A DNA stretch of 64,000 bases from Syntrophotaleaceae bacterium (GTDB lineage: Bacteria > Desulfobacterota > Desulfuromonadia > Desulfuromonadales > Syntrophotaleaceae), in contig JAWKQB010000001.1 in NCBI GenBank assembly GCA_041390365.1, forward strand, positions 1,488,001-1,552,000, in the 5' to 3' direction. The notes beneath the pieces were generated by a model that worked only from the letters and a program-made list of their open reading frames with translations, had not been told where the DNA came from and made no database searches. Numbering within the stretch: the stretch's first letter is position 1; each line of letters begins with the position of its first letter. Below, one piece after another: positions 26,347-33,540 of the stretch. A program made the translations under genes and the position numbers.

Positions 26347-28092
26347 ATGGCCAAAAATTCAGAACCGACGATCAAGGCATCCTGTTCCTTGTTGAAAATT
26401 CCGACCGGCATCCGCGGCCTGGACGAGGTCACCGGAGGCGGACTGCCTCAGGGGCGTCCCACTCTGGTTTGCGGCGGGACCGGGTGCGGCAAGACCATGT
26501 TCGCCATGGAGTTCCTCCTCCGGGGGATCATTCAGTTCAAGGAACCCGGCGTCTTCATGTCCTTTGAGGAAAGGCCTGAGGAACTGACCGCCAATTACGC
26601 TTCGCTGGGCTTCGATCTGATGAAATTGGTTTCCCGCAAGAATCTCATCCTCGACTACGTTCATATCGAAAGGAGCGAAATCGAGGAAACCGGGGACTAC
26701 GACCTCGAGGGTCTGTTCATCCGCCTTGACCATGCCATCAACGCCATCGGTGCCAAACGCGTCGTTCTCGATACCATCGAAGCCCTTTTTTCCGGGCTGA
26801 GCAACGAAACAATTTTACGGGCCGAACTCAGGCGTCTGTTCCGCTGGCTGAAATCGAAAGGGGTCACCGCCGTGATTACCGGTGAAAAAGGGGAACGGAC
26901 CCTGACCCGCCATGGCCTGGAAGAGTATGTGGCCGACTGCGTCGTTTTTCTCGACCACCTGGTGACAAACCAGATCGCCACCCGCCGAATGCGGATCATC
27001 AAGTACCGCGGTTCTTCCCATGGCACCAACGAATATCCCTTCCTTATCGATAACCATGGCATATCCGTACTGCCGATAACCTCCCTGAGCCTCGACCATC
27101 CCGCTACCGACGACCGGATCTCCACCGGCATTGACCGGCTGGATATGATGCTGGGAGGACAGGGCTTTTTCCGCGGCAGCAGCATCCTGGTGTCCGGAAC
27201 AGCCGGTACAGGCAAGACCAGTCTTGCCTCGCAGTTTGTCGAAGCGGCCTGTCGCAGGGGGGAACGCGCCCTGTACTTCGCGTTTGAGGAATCACCCCGG
27301 CAGATTATCCGCAACATGCGCTCCCTCGGCATCGATCTCGAACCCCTTTCGAAAAGGGGCCAGTTGCAGTTCGTCGCGGCGCGGCCGACCCTTTTCGGTT
27401 TGGAAATGCATCTGGTTTCCATGCATAATGCGATCGAAGAATTCAGGCCCGACCTGGTGGTTGTTGACCCGATTTCCAATCTCATAACAACCGGCAGCCC
27501 TGTCGAAGTCCGCGCGATGCTCACCCGCCTCCTCGATTTCCTGAAGGGAAAACAGGTGACGACCCTGTGCACCGACCTCACCAATGCCGGTAAAAATCTC
27601 GAGCAGACGGAATTAGACATCTCCTCCCTCATGGATACCTGGCTCCTGCTGAAAACCATAGAGGAAATGGGAGAGAGAAACCGGGGCCTCTACATCCTCA
27701 AGTCCCGGGGCATGGCCCACTCCAACCAGGTTCGAGAATTTGTTCTCAGTGACAAGGGCCTCCAACTGCTCGACGTCTACACCGGCCCGGGAGGGGTCCT
27801 GACCGGCGCCGCCCGCGAAAACCAGGAACTGATGGACAGGGCCGAAGAAATCAGGCAGAATCAAAAAAAAGAACGCAAAATTCGGGAGATGGAGCGGAAA
27901 GAGAAGATGCTTGAAGCGCAGATAACTGCGCTGAGGGCAGGCTACGAAGCTGAGCGGGAAGAACTTCAGCAGATGATTGATCAGGAAAAACTGGAGTCCC
28001 GGCGCCGGGAAATTATGACCCATATTCGGCAGGCCGATCAAATCGATGGAGAAAACCAGACCCGGCAACCCCTCGAAAAGAGCGATTCATGA
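26347..28092 (+). CDS. kaiC: KaiC homologue with conserved catalytic and phosphorylation residues
   Basis: 581 residues: two RecA-family domains plus a charged coiled-coil tail (about 500-581) that cyanobacterial KaiC (519 residues) lacks. Walker A motifs are GGTGCGKT (K49) and GTAGTGKT (K290). The catalytic Glu pairs are both present: E74-E75 in FMSFEERPEE and E314-E315 in YFAFEESPRQ. At the CII phosphorylation site the sequence is DISSLMD, giving S426-S427 at the Ser431/Thr432 positions. It should therefore be an ATPase and possibly an autokinase. ATG 26347 follows GAAAGAGG. The stop overlaps the first kaiB (ATGA), showing translational coupling. No kaiA is seen, as usual outside cyanobacteria. 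Confidence 0.93.
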   Translation: MAKNSEPTIKASCSLLKIPTGIRGLDEVTGGGLPQGRPTLVCGGTGCGKTMFAMEFLLRGIIQFKEPGVFMSFEERPEELTANYASLGFDLMKLVSRKNLILDYVHIERSEIEETGDYDLEGLFIRLDHAINAIGAKRVVLDTIEALFSGLSNETILRAELRRLFRWLKSKGVTAVITGEKGERTLTRHGLEEYVADCVVFLDHLVTNQIATRRMRIIKYRGSSHGTNEYPFLIDNHGISVLPITSLSLDHPATDDRISTGIDRLDMMLGGQGFFRGSSILVSGTAGTGKTSLASQFVEAACRRGERALYFAFEESPRQIIRNMRSLGIDLEPLSKRGQLQFVAARPTLFGLEMHLVSMHNAIEEFRPDLVVVDPISNLITTGSPVEVRAMLTRLLDFLKGKQVTTLCTDLTNAGKNLEQTELDISSLMDTWLLLKTIEEMGERNRGLYILKSRGMAHSNQVREFVLSDKGLQLLDVYTGPGGVLTGAARENQELMDRAEEIRQNQKKERKIREMERKEKMLEAQITALRAGYEAEREELQQMIDQEKLESRRREIMTHIRQADQIDGENQTRQPLEKSDS

Positions 28093-28433
28093 AAAACGAT
28101 ACCGATTTTCAACCTGAAGCTTCCGGATCATCGGCAGAAATCTATCTTCTTCGTCTCTACGTCGCCGGCCAGACAGCCAAGAGCATTGCCGCCTTCGCAA
28201 ACCTGAAGAAGATCTGTGAAACTCACCTTCAGGGAAAGTACAGGATCGAGGTGATCGACCTGCAGCAGAATCCATCCCTCGCCCAGGGGGATCAGATCCT
28301 GGCGCTTCCGACCCTGGTGCGGCGCCTCCCTCCACCGGTGAAGAAGATCATCGGCGATCTTTCCAATACCGAGAGGGTACTGGTCGGGCTGGACATCCGC
28401 CCATTGGACCCGATACCACCTCCTTCTGCATAG
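28089..28433 (+). CDS. kaiB: KaiB homologue 1
   Basis: 114 residues. After a short polar N-terminus the KaiB core is clear: YLLRLYVAGQTAKS, then IDLQQNPSLAQGDQILALPTLVRRLPPP, then KKIIGDLSNTERVLVGLDI. In cyanobacteria KaiB switches fold and binds the KaiC CI ring during the night phase. The start ATG overlaps the kaiC stop by one base of the ATGA quadruplet, so the two are made together. A second kaiB follows 17 bases after the stop. Confidence 0.94.
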   Translation: MKNDTDFQPEASGSSAEIYLLRLYVAGQTAKSIAAFANLKKICETHLQGKYRIEVIDLQQNPSLAQGDQILALPTLVRRLPPPVKKIIGDLSNTERVLVGLDIRPLDPIPPPSA

Positions 28434-28450
28434 ATTCAGGAGTTCCCGTA

Positions 28451-28810
28451 ATGGTCAGAAAAAAGCACAATGACGATGGCAAGGGAAACAGTACGGAAGA
28501 CTTTGAACTGACTCTCAGCCAAAGTGAAGAATCCGAAATCTATGTCCTTCGCCTCTACGTTGCGGGAACCACGCCGAGATCCCAGCGCGCTATCGAAAAC
28601 GTCCGAAAAATATGTGACGCATATCTTCCCGGACGTTATCAACTGGAAATCATAGACATCTATCAGCAGCCGATCTTTGCCCGGGAAGGGCAGATAGTGG
28701 CTGCGCCCACTCTGGTCAAAGAACTCCCTCCCCCACTGCGCAAGTTTATTGGAGACATGTCTGGAACAGAGAGAATTCTGGTTGGGCTGGATTTGCGGTC
28801 AAAGGAATGA
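28451..28810 (+). CDS. KaiB homologue 2
   Basis: 119 residues with the same KaiB core as the preceding gene: YVLRLYVAGTTPRSQ, IDIYQQPIFAREGQIVAAPTLVKELPPP and RKFIGDMSGTERILVGLDL. The N-terminal 30 residues are longer and acidic. The two KaiB copies differ enough (for example NPSLAQGD against QPIFAREG) to suggest separate roles rather than recent duplication. The start ATG has AGGAGTTCCCGTA upstream. Its stop is five bases from the ATG of the hybrid kinase, so it is co-translated with it. Confidence 0.93.
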   Translation: MVRKKHNDDGKGNSTEDFELTLSQSEESEIYVLRLYVAGTTPRSQRAIENVRKICDAYLPGRYQLEIIDIYQQPIFAREGQIVAAPTLVKELPPPLRKFIGDMSGTERILVGLDLRSKE

Positions 28811-28814
28811 CTTT

Positions 28815-30860
28815 ATGTCCGTAAAAAGCGATTATCAGCAGGTTCTTTCCGAAATAGAGGAACTTCGCATTCGGCTGATGGAAGCCGAAGAGGCCCTTGC
28901 CGCCATTCGACAGGGCGAAGTCGACGCCCTGGTCATCGCCGGAGAAGACGGAGAAAAAATCTACACCCTGGACGGGGCTGATCAGCCTTATCGGGTTCTT
29001 GTGGAAACCATGAGTGAAGGAGCGGCAACCCTCAATCCGGACAGTTACCTGCTCTTTGCCAACACCCGGCTTTCCGAGCTCCTCGGAGTTCCTCTGGAGC
29101 GGTTGCTTGGCAAACCTCTGCTGTCCTTTGTCGTTCCGGAGCAAGGCGCGATCCTCAAAAACTTGCTGGAAAAAGCGCTGGACCTGGACTGCCGTTTAGG
29201 GGAGAGCTTCCGCACGGAGCTGACCCTGATCAAGGAGAACAGTGAACTTCTGCCGGTGCTGGTCTCCTGCTGTAGCCTCAAAATCGGCACCAGCCTGGCC
29301 ATCAGTACCATCGTCACCGATCTTTCAGAACATAAAAAAAAGGAAAAGATTCTTGCCGCCGGAGAATTGGCCTCCTCCATTCTGGAGCAGGCGGGAGAAG
29401 CCATCATCGTCTGCGACGAGACCGGCAGGGTGATCCGGGCCAGCCGTCAGGCAAAGGAGCTTTTCGGGAAAAATCCCGTTTTTCAGCCCTTCGACCGGCT
29501 GGGCCCCCTTCTCGAATCGCAGTCCGGCCAAAAATTCTCGGTGGCCGCTCCTCTCGCCGGAAAAATTTCACAGGCTGTCGAAGTGTGCATGCAGAGAGAC
29601 TGCCGATCCTTCCACCTGCTCCTCAACGCCAGGCCGTTACTGAGCAACTGGCAGATTTTCGGCTGCGTGGTGACCTTGACCGATATTACCGAACTGAAAT
29701 CAGCCGAGCAGAAGCTGCTCGAAGCCAAGAAAACCGCCGATGGGGCGAATCAGGCGAAAAGCGAATTTCTGGCCAACATGAGCCATGAAATCCGCACTCC
29801 CATGACCGTCTTCATGGCCGCCATCGAGCAACTGCTGCAGATTGATGATCGTCCGGATCACCTCCGGTTGCTGCGGCTGGCCGACCAGTCGGCCAATCGC
29901 CTGAGAAGCCTGATCGATGATATTCTGGATTTCTCCAGAATCGAGGCACGCAAGGTGGAAATCGAACAATATCCCTTCGACCTGAAAAATTGCGTGCAGG
30001 ATGCGGTCAACATGTTTGTTCGCCCCGCTCGGGAAAAGAACCTCGATCTTCTGCTGGATGTGGCCACCGAAACGCCGAAAAAGGTATGGGGAGATGCGAA
30101 CCGCTTGGGGCAGATACTGCTCAACCTGATCGGCAACGCCGTCAAATTCACCAACGAAGGGGAGGTTCAGGTCAAAGTACAGCCAAGAGGCAGTCTGCTG
30201 GAGTTTTCAATAGCGGATACCGGCATCGGCTTTCCCGAGGAAAAACGCGACCTGCTGTTCACCAGCTTCAGCCAGGCGGATGCTTCCTTTACCCGGCAGT
30301 ATGGAGGTGCCGGACTTGGCCTGGCCATTTCGAAATCGCTGGTGGAGTTGATGGGGGGAAATATCTCGGTCCAAAGACGAAAAGAAAAAGGGACCGTCTT
30401 CACCTTTACCCTGCCGCTGAGAGCCCTGGAGGGATCCCCGACGCCGCTAGAGGAAACCCTTGTGAAGGAAGCGGCCGAATCCTGTTCCGCCTTCCGCATC
30501 CTGCTCGCAGAGGACGATCCGATGATCCGCGAAATGATCACCATGATCCTGACCGGAAGAGGATGGCAGATCTCTCAGGCAAAGACCGGGCGGGAAGCTC
30601 TTGACCAGTGGATGGCCGAAGATTTCGATCTTATCTTCATGGACCTGCAGATGCCGGAAATGAGCGGTATCGAGGTCACACGGCACATTCGTGAGAAAGA
30701 GGGTTCGCGTCGCAAAAGAACCTGCATCATCGGGCTGACCGGTCATGCCTGGGGGGAGGTCATGGATGAGTGCCTTGAAGCCGGAATGGAACGAGTCCTG
30801 ACCAAGCCGGTGCGGATGAAGGAACTGCTATTGGCCATCGATGAGTGCACGTCTCCGTAG
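28815..30860 (+). CDS. PAS-containing hybrid histidine kinase of the kai operon
   Basis: 681 residues, without membrane segments. An N-terminal coil (EELRIRLMEAEEALAAIRQGEVDALVI) leads to a PAS domain (about 60-175) and a second PAS-like domain (about 190-295), then HisKA with the MSHEIRTP box (H324), an HATPase domain (N box, DTGIGFPEEK, GGAGLGLAI) and a C-terminal receiver with the EDD acidic cluster and D610 in FMDLQMP. ATG 28815 has AAAGGA eight bases upstream; the ORF can be extended upstream within kaiB but without a site. In cyanobacteria Kai output passes through the kinase SasA, which has a KaiB-like domain. Here no such domain is visible, so contact with KaiB or KaiC would be by another route. 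Confidence 0.92.
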   Translation: MSVKSDYQQVLSEIEELRIRLMEAEEALAAIRQGEVDALVIAGEDGEKIYTLDGADQPYRVLVETMSEGAATLNPDSYLLFANTRLSELLGVPLERLLGKPLLSFVVPEQGAILKNLLEKALDLDCRLGESFRTELTLIKENSELLPVLVSCCSLKIGTSLAISTIVTDLSEHKKKEKILAAGELASSILEQAGEAIIVCDETGRVIRASRQAKELFGKNPVFQPFDRLGPLLESQSGQKFSVAAPLAGKISQAVEVCMQRDCRSFHLLLNARPLLSNWQIFGCVVTLTDITELKSAEQKLLEAKKTADGANQAKSEFLANMSHEIRTPMTVFMAAIEQLLQIDDRPDHLRLLRLADQSANRLRSLIDDILDFSRIEARKVEIEQYPFDLKNCVQDAVNMFVRPAREKNLDLLLDVATETPKKVWGDANRLGQILLNLIGNAVKFTNEGEVQVKVQPRGSLLEFSIADTGIGFPEEKRDLLFTSFSQADASFTRQYGGAGLGLAISKSLVELMGGNISVQRRKEKGTVFTFTLPLRALEGSPTPLEETLVKEAAESCSAFRILLAEDDPMIREMITMILTGRGWQISQAKTGREALDQWMAEDFDLIFMDLQMPEMSGIEVTRHIREKEGSRRKRTCIIGLTGHAWGEVMDECLEAGMERVLTKPVRMKELLLAIDECTSP

Positions 30861-30895
30861 TTTTGCCCTTCCCATTTCAAAAACTCCCTCCTTAA

Positions 30896-30925
30896 GGGGA
30901 AGCCTGCATGCTGGCTTCCCCCATT
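30896..30925 (+). terminator. Terminator of the kai operon
   Basis: GGGGAAGCC pairs with GGCTTCCCC (nine base pairs) around an eight-base loop and is followed by CATTTTG. It lies 36 bases after the kinase stop and 27 bases before the stop of the convergent hsp20 gene. Confidence 0.7.
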
Positions 30926-30947
30926 TTGCCGCCGGCCGGATTCAGGA

Positions 30948-31436
30948 TCAGTGCAGCTCGATTTTTCTCACCTTTTCCTTGGCCTGTTGCGATTTGGGCA
31001 TTTCGACATGCAGCACGCCGTTACGATAATTTGCGTTGATATTATCCACCTCCACTTCCATCGGCAGGGAGATGCTTCTCTCATAGACCCCATACTGGCA
31101 TTCCCGGCAGATGGGCTGTCCCTCGGACTCTTCGGTTTTCTCGACCTTGCGTTCTCCGCGGATGGTGAGAATATTGCCCGTTACGGTAACATCGATATCC
31201 TTCTGATCGATTCCAGGCATTTCGGCATGAATCCGATAGCTGTCGTCGGTTTCCTCCATGTCGATTCGAGGGCGTCCGGTGGTCTCAAACATTCCGCTCA
31301 TCAGCCCTTCCCTGGGGAAGCCATGGAAGAAATCCTCGAACATCGATTCGAGTGCGCGGCGAACCGGCCATCGCTCCTCGAAACTCGGAATCAGCTCACT
31401 TTGACGGCGCCAGGGCGCGATGTCTCTTCTGGGCAT
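30948..31436 (-). CDS. Hsp20/alpha-crystallin small heat-shock protein
   Basis: 162 residues. The alpha-crystallin domain spans about 50-150: RPRIDMEETDDSYRIHAEMPGID at its start, then TVTGNILTIRGERK, then ISLPMEVEVDNINANYRNGVLHVEMPK with the conserved A/N-x-x-x-x-G-V-L motif. An insert with two cysteines (GQPICRECQYG) lies in the loop before the last strands. The C-terminal I-x-I/V motif is weak (KIELH). It holds unfolded proteins in an ATP-independent way. The ATG at 31436 has AAAGGAG. It is the last gene of the long minus-strand run and is 96 bases downstream of the hemerythrin-like gene. Confidence 0.95.
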   Translation of the reverse strand: MPRRDIAPWRRQSELIPSFEERWPVRRALESMFEDFFHGFPREGLMSGMFETTGRPRIDMEETDDSYRIHAEMPGIDQKDIDVTVTGNILTIRGERKVEKTEESEGQPICRECQYGVYERSISLPMEVEVDNINANYRNGVLHVEMPKSQQAKEKVRKIELH

Positions 31437-31532
31437 GATTTTCTCCTTTCGATGTCTGTTTTATTTAGGAGCCGAAACCTGCGGCTTGTTCTCCTTTGAG
31501 AAATCAAACCATCAGCTCCTTTGCGGGTTGGT

Positions 31533-31961
31533 TCAATGGATCTGGCTTTTGACACGCCTGGCCAGAATCTCCGCCTGTTCGGGGCTGAGCACCTCCCGGG
31601 CAAGCCGAAACAAAGTATCCTTTTCCCAGTCCCGGTGTGACATAAATTCCCCATGCAGGCGCTCGATCAGATACTGAAACCGTTTATCTGTTATTGGGGT
31701 CTTGTCCATCTCGCGCAGAAGGTTTTCGAGATCCCGCACGTCCTGGCGAGACTTTTCCGCCTGTTTCCTGCTCCGCGGATCGGTGTGCAGCAAGGCGTAG
31801 AGATTGTCTTCCTCCACCTGGTTCAAGCGCTGGATGCGATCCCGAACCTCTTTCCAAAGCTGGGACCTGTCCTCCGGCTGATGTGCGGTGCTGTCTTCGA
31901 GCTTCTTCAGATTGCTTTCGATTTTACTGTTTTCCCTTTCGAATATATCCGTCATGTCCAT
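31533..31961 (-). CDS. Hemerythrin-like (HHE-fold) protein lacking most iron ligands
   Basis: 142 residues, all helical by pattern. The layout follows HHE proteins: FERENSKIESNLKKLED as helix A, LNQVEEDNLYALL as helix B, and RLHGEFMSHRDWEKDTLFRLAREVL as helix D. Most of the five histidine ligands are replaced (E, Q and others), while the last H..xE block and the EE of helix B remain. It probably does not hold a di-iron centre in the usual way. The ATG at 31961 has AAGGGGG six bases upstream. It is placed between the DUF2267 gene (29-base gap) and hsp20, which suggests a stress-related structural or sensory function. Confidence 0.65.
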   Translation of the reverse strand: MDMTDIFERENSKIESNLKKLEDSTAHQPEDRSQLWKEVRDRIQRLNQVEEDNLYALLHTDPRSRKQAEKSRQDVRDLENLLREMDKTPITDKRFQYLIERLHGEFMSHRDWEKDTLFRLAREVLSPEQAEILARRVKSQIH

Positions 31962-31990
31962 GGCAGCCCCCTTGAACGGGAAACGGGTAT

Positions 31991-32380
31991 CTAAGCTCGG
32001 CCTTCCGTGGGAGATTCAAACAGCGGATCGAAGTGAGGACCGAGCTGGGACCGCACATCCCCTATCTCTCCGGACGCCACGGCCTCCATCAGCACGCTGA
32101 CTACGGCTTTGGCGTGGGCAATTGCCGTATCGACGCCGGTACCCTCCTTTTCTCCGACCTTTTCGAAAAATTCTCTCAGGTCGAAGGATTCCCCACCCTG
32201 GGAGCGCTGCAGATACTGGCCGATCTCTTCCGGCAGCTGGACCGCAAGATCCTCGGCTTCCTCTTTTTGAATTCTCTGAGCCAGGGTTTCCAGGGTCGCC
32301 CGGATTGCCTTGACCGCTTCCCCGTCGGAAGCGACTCTCGCCCGTCTCTGAACCTGGCCGATGAAATGTTCGTATTGCAT
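31991..32380 (-). CDS. DUF2267 protein
   Basis: 129 residues with the DUF2267 pattern: MQYEHFIGQVQRRA at the start, AIRATLETLAQRIQKEEAEDLAVQLPEEI in the middle and FDLREFFEKVGEK near 70-80. The function of the family is unknown; its members are often beside stress and low-oxygen genes such as Hsp20 and universal stress proteins. The ATG has AAAGGAGTCAGAGG upstream. It lies 41 bases after the 2-hydroxyacid dehydrogenase and 29 bases before the hemerythrin-like gene, in one apparent operon. Confidence 0.88.
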   Translation of the reverse strand: MQYEHFIGQVQRRARVASDGEAVKAIRATLETLAQRIQKEEAEDLAVQLPEEIGQYLQRSQGGESFDLREFFEKVGEKEGTGVDTAIAHAKAVVSVLMEAVASGEIGDVRSQLGPHFDPLFESPTEGRA

Positions 32381-32421
32381 CCTCTGACTCCTTTCAGGAT
32401 CAGATGCTGGAAAATCGACGA

Positions 32422-33423
32422 TCAGCTCACCATGTTCCGCGGCTCGCCCCTGAGGAAGGCCTCGATATTGTCCCGGGTCGTATCCAGGATCCGCTGCAGG
32501 GCCTCTCGGGTGTTGAAGGCGTTGTGGGGCGTGATGACCACATTGGATCGGCGCAGAAGCAGGTGGTCGGTCAGAAGTTTTTCCAGATCGTGTTGGCTGC
32601 TGAAAATTTTCCGCGGCAGTTCCGCCTCTTCACGAATGGCCGGCTCTTCCGGCAGCACGTCGAGCCCGGCGGCCGCGACCTTTCCGTCGATAAGGGCCTG
32701 CAGCAGTGCCCGGTTGTCGATGACGCCGCCGCGACTGGTGTTGATCACAATGGCGCCATCCTTCATCTGGTGGAACTGCTCCTCTGCCAGGAGATGGTGG
32801 GTCTTGGGATTTTCGGGAACATGGAGACTGACCACGTCGGACGCGGCCAGCAATTCGGGGAGATCCACGTAGCGGAAACCGAGGTCGCGGGCCAGATCCT
32901 CCCGGGGTCTGACATCGAAGGCGAGGACCTTCATTTCGAAACCCCGGGCGATGCGGATCGCGTGCAGCCCTATATTGCCGGTGCCCACTACGCCCAGGGT
33001 TTTATCCTTCAGGTCGAAACCGAGCAGCCCCTCATTGCGAAAATCTCCCCGCTGGGTTCGGCACACGGAATCCCAGATTTTTCGGCTGATGGCCAGGAGC
33101 AGGGCGAAGACATGTTCGGCCACGGTATTTTCGCCGTAGGTCGGTACGTTGCAGACGGAAATCCCCTTTTCCTGACAGTACTCGGTGTCGATATGGTCGA
33201 AACCGGTCGAACGGGTGGCGATCAACTTCAAATTTTTGCAACGCTCCAGAACTGTGCGGTCGACTTTCGAGTAGATAAAGGTGGAGATGATGTCGAAATC
33301 GGCAAAGCGGTCGACATTCTTTTCCGTCAGCTTTTCGTTGATTGTCTCCACCTGGTGCTGATCGGACAGTTCTTTAAGTCCCCGTTCTTCCCACTCTTCC
33401 ATCTCGAACATGGCTATCTTCAT
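32422..33423 (-). CDS. D-isomer-specific 2-hydroxyacid dehydrogenase (D-lactate dehydrogenase-like)
   Basis: 333 residues. The NAD-binding motif GVVGTGNIGLHAIRIARGF and the catalytic set (Arg in INTSRGG, Glu in LDVLPEEP, His in ITPHNAF) are intact. It reduces a 2-keto acid to the D-2-hydroxy acid, most likely pyruvate to D-lactate given resemblance to the fermentative LdhA group (TGFDHIDTEYCQEKGI, VPTYGENTVAEH). ATG 33423 has GGAG six bases upstream. The preceding gene is PEP synthase (117-base gap), so the two touch the PEP/pyruvate node from opposite sides. Confidence 0.9.
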   Translation of the reverse strand: MKIAMFEMEEWEERGLKELSDQHQVETINEKLTEKNVDRFADFDIISTFIYSKVDRTVLERCKNLKLIATRSTGFDHIDTEYCQEKGISVCNVPTYGENTVAEHVFALLLAISRKIWDSVCRTQRGDFRNEGLLGFDLKDKTLGVVGTGNIGLHAIRIARGFEMKVLAFDVRPREDLARDLGFRYVDLPELLAASDVVSLHVPENPKTHHLLAEEQFHQMKDGAIVINTSRGGVIDNRALLQALIDGKVAAAGLDVLPEEPAIREEAELPRKIFSSQHDLEKLLTDHLLLRRSNVVITPHNAFNTREALQRILDTTRDNIEAFLRGEPRNMVS

Positions 33424-33540
33424 GATGGGCTCCAGTGCTATCGACCGGCTCCACTCCGGACACCTCACAAGGATAGACCATAGGGCTGCGTCTTCAAGGA
33501 CTTCTAATGTTTTCCCTTTCTATTTAAATAAGTTGGCAGA

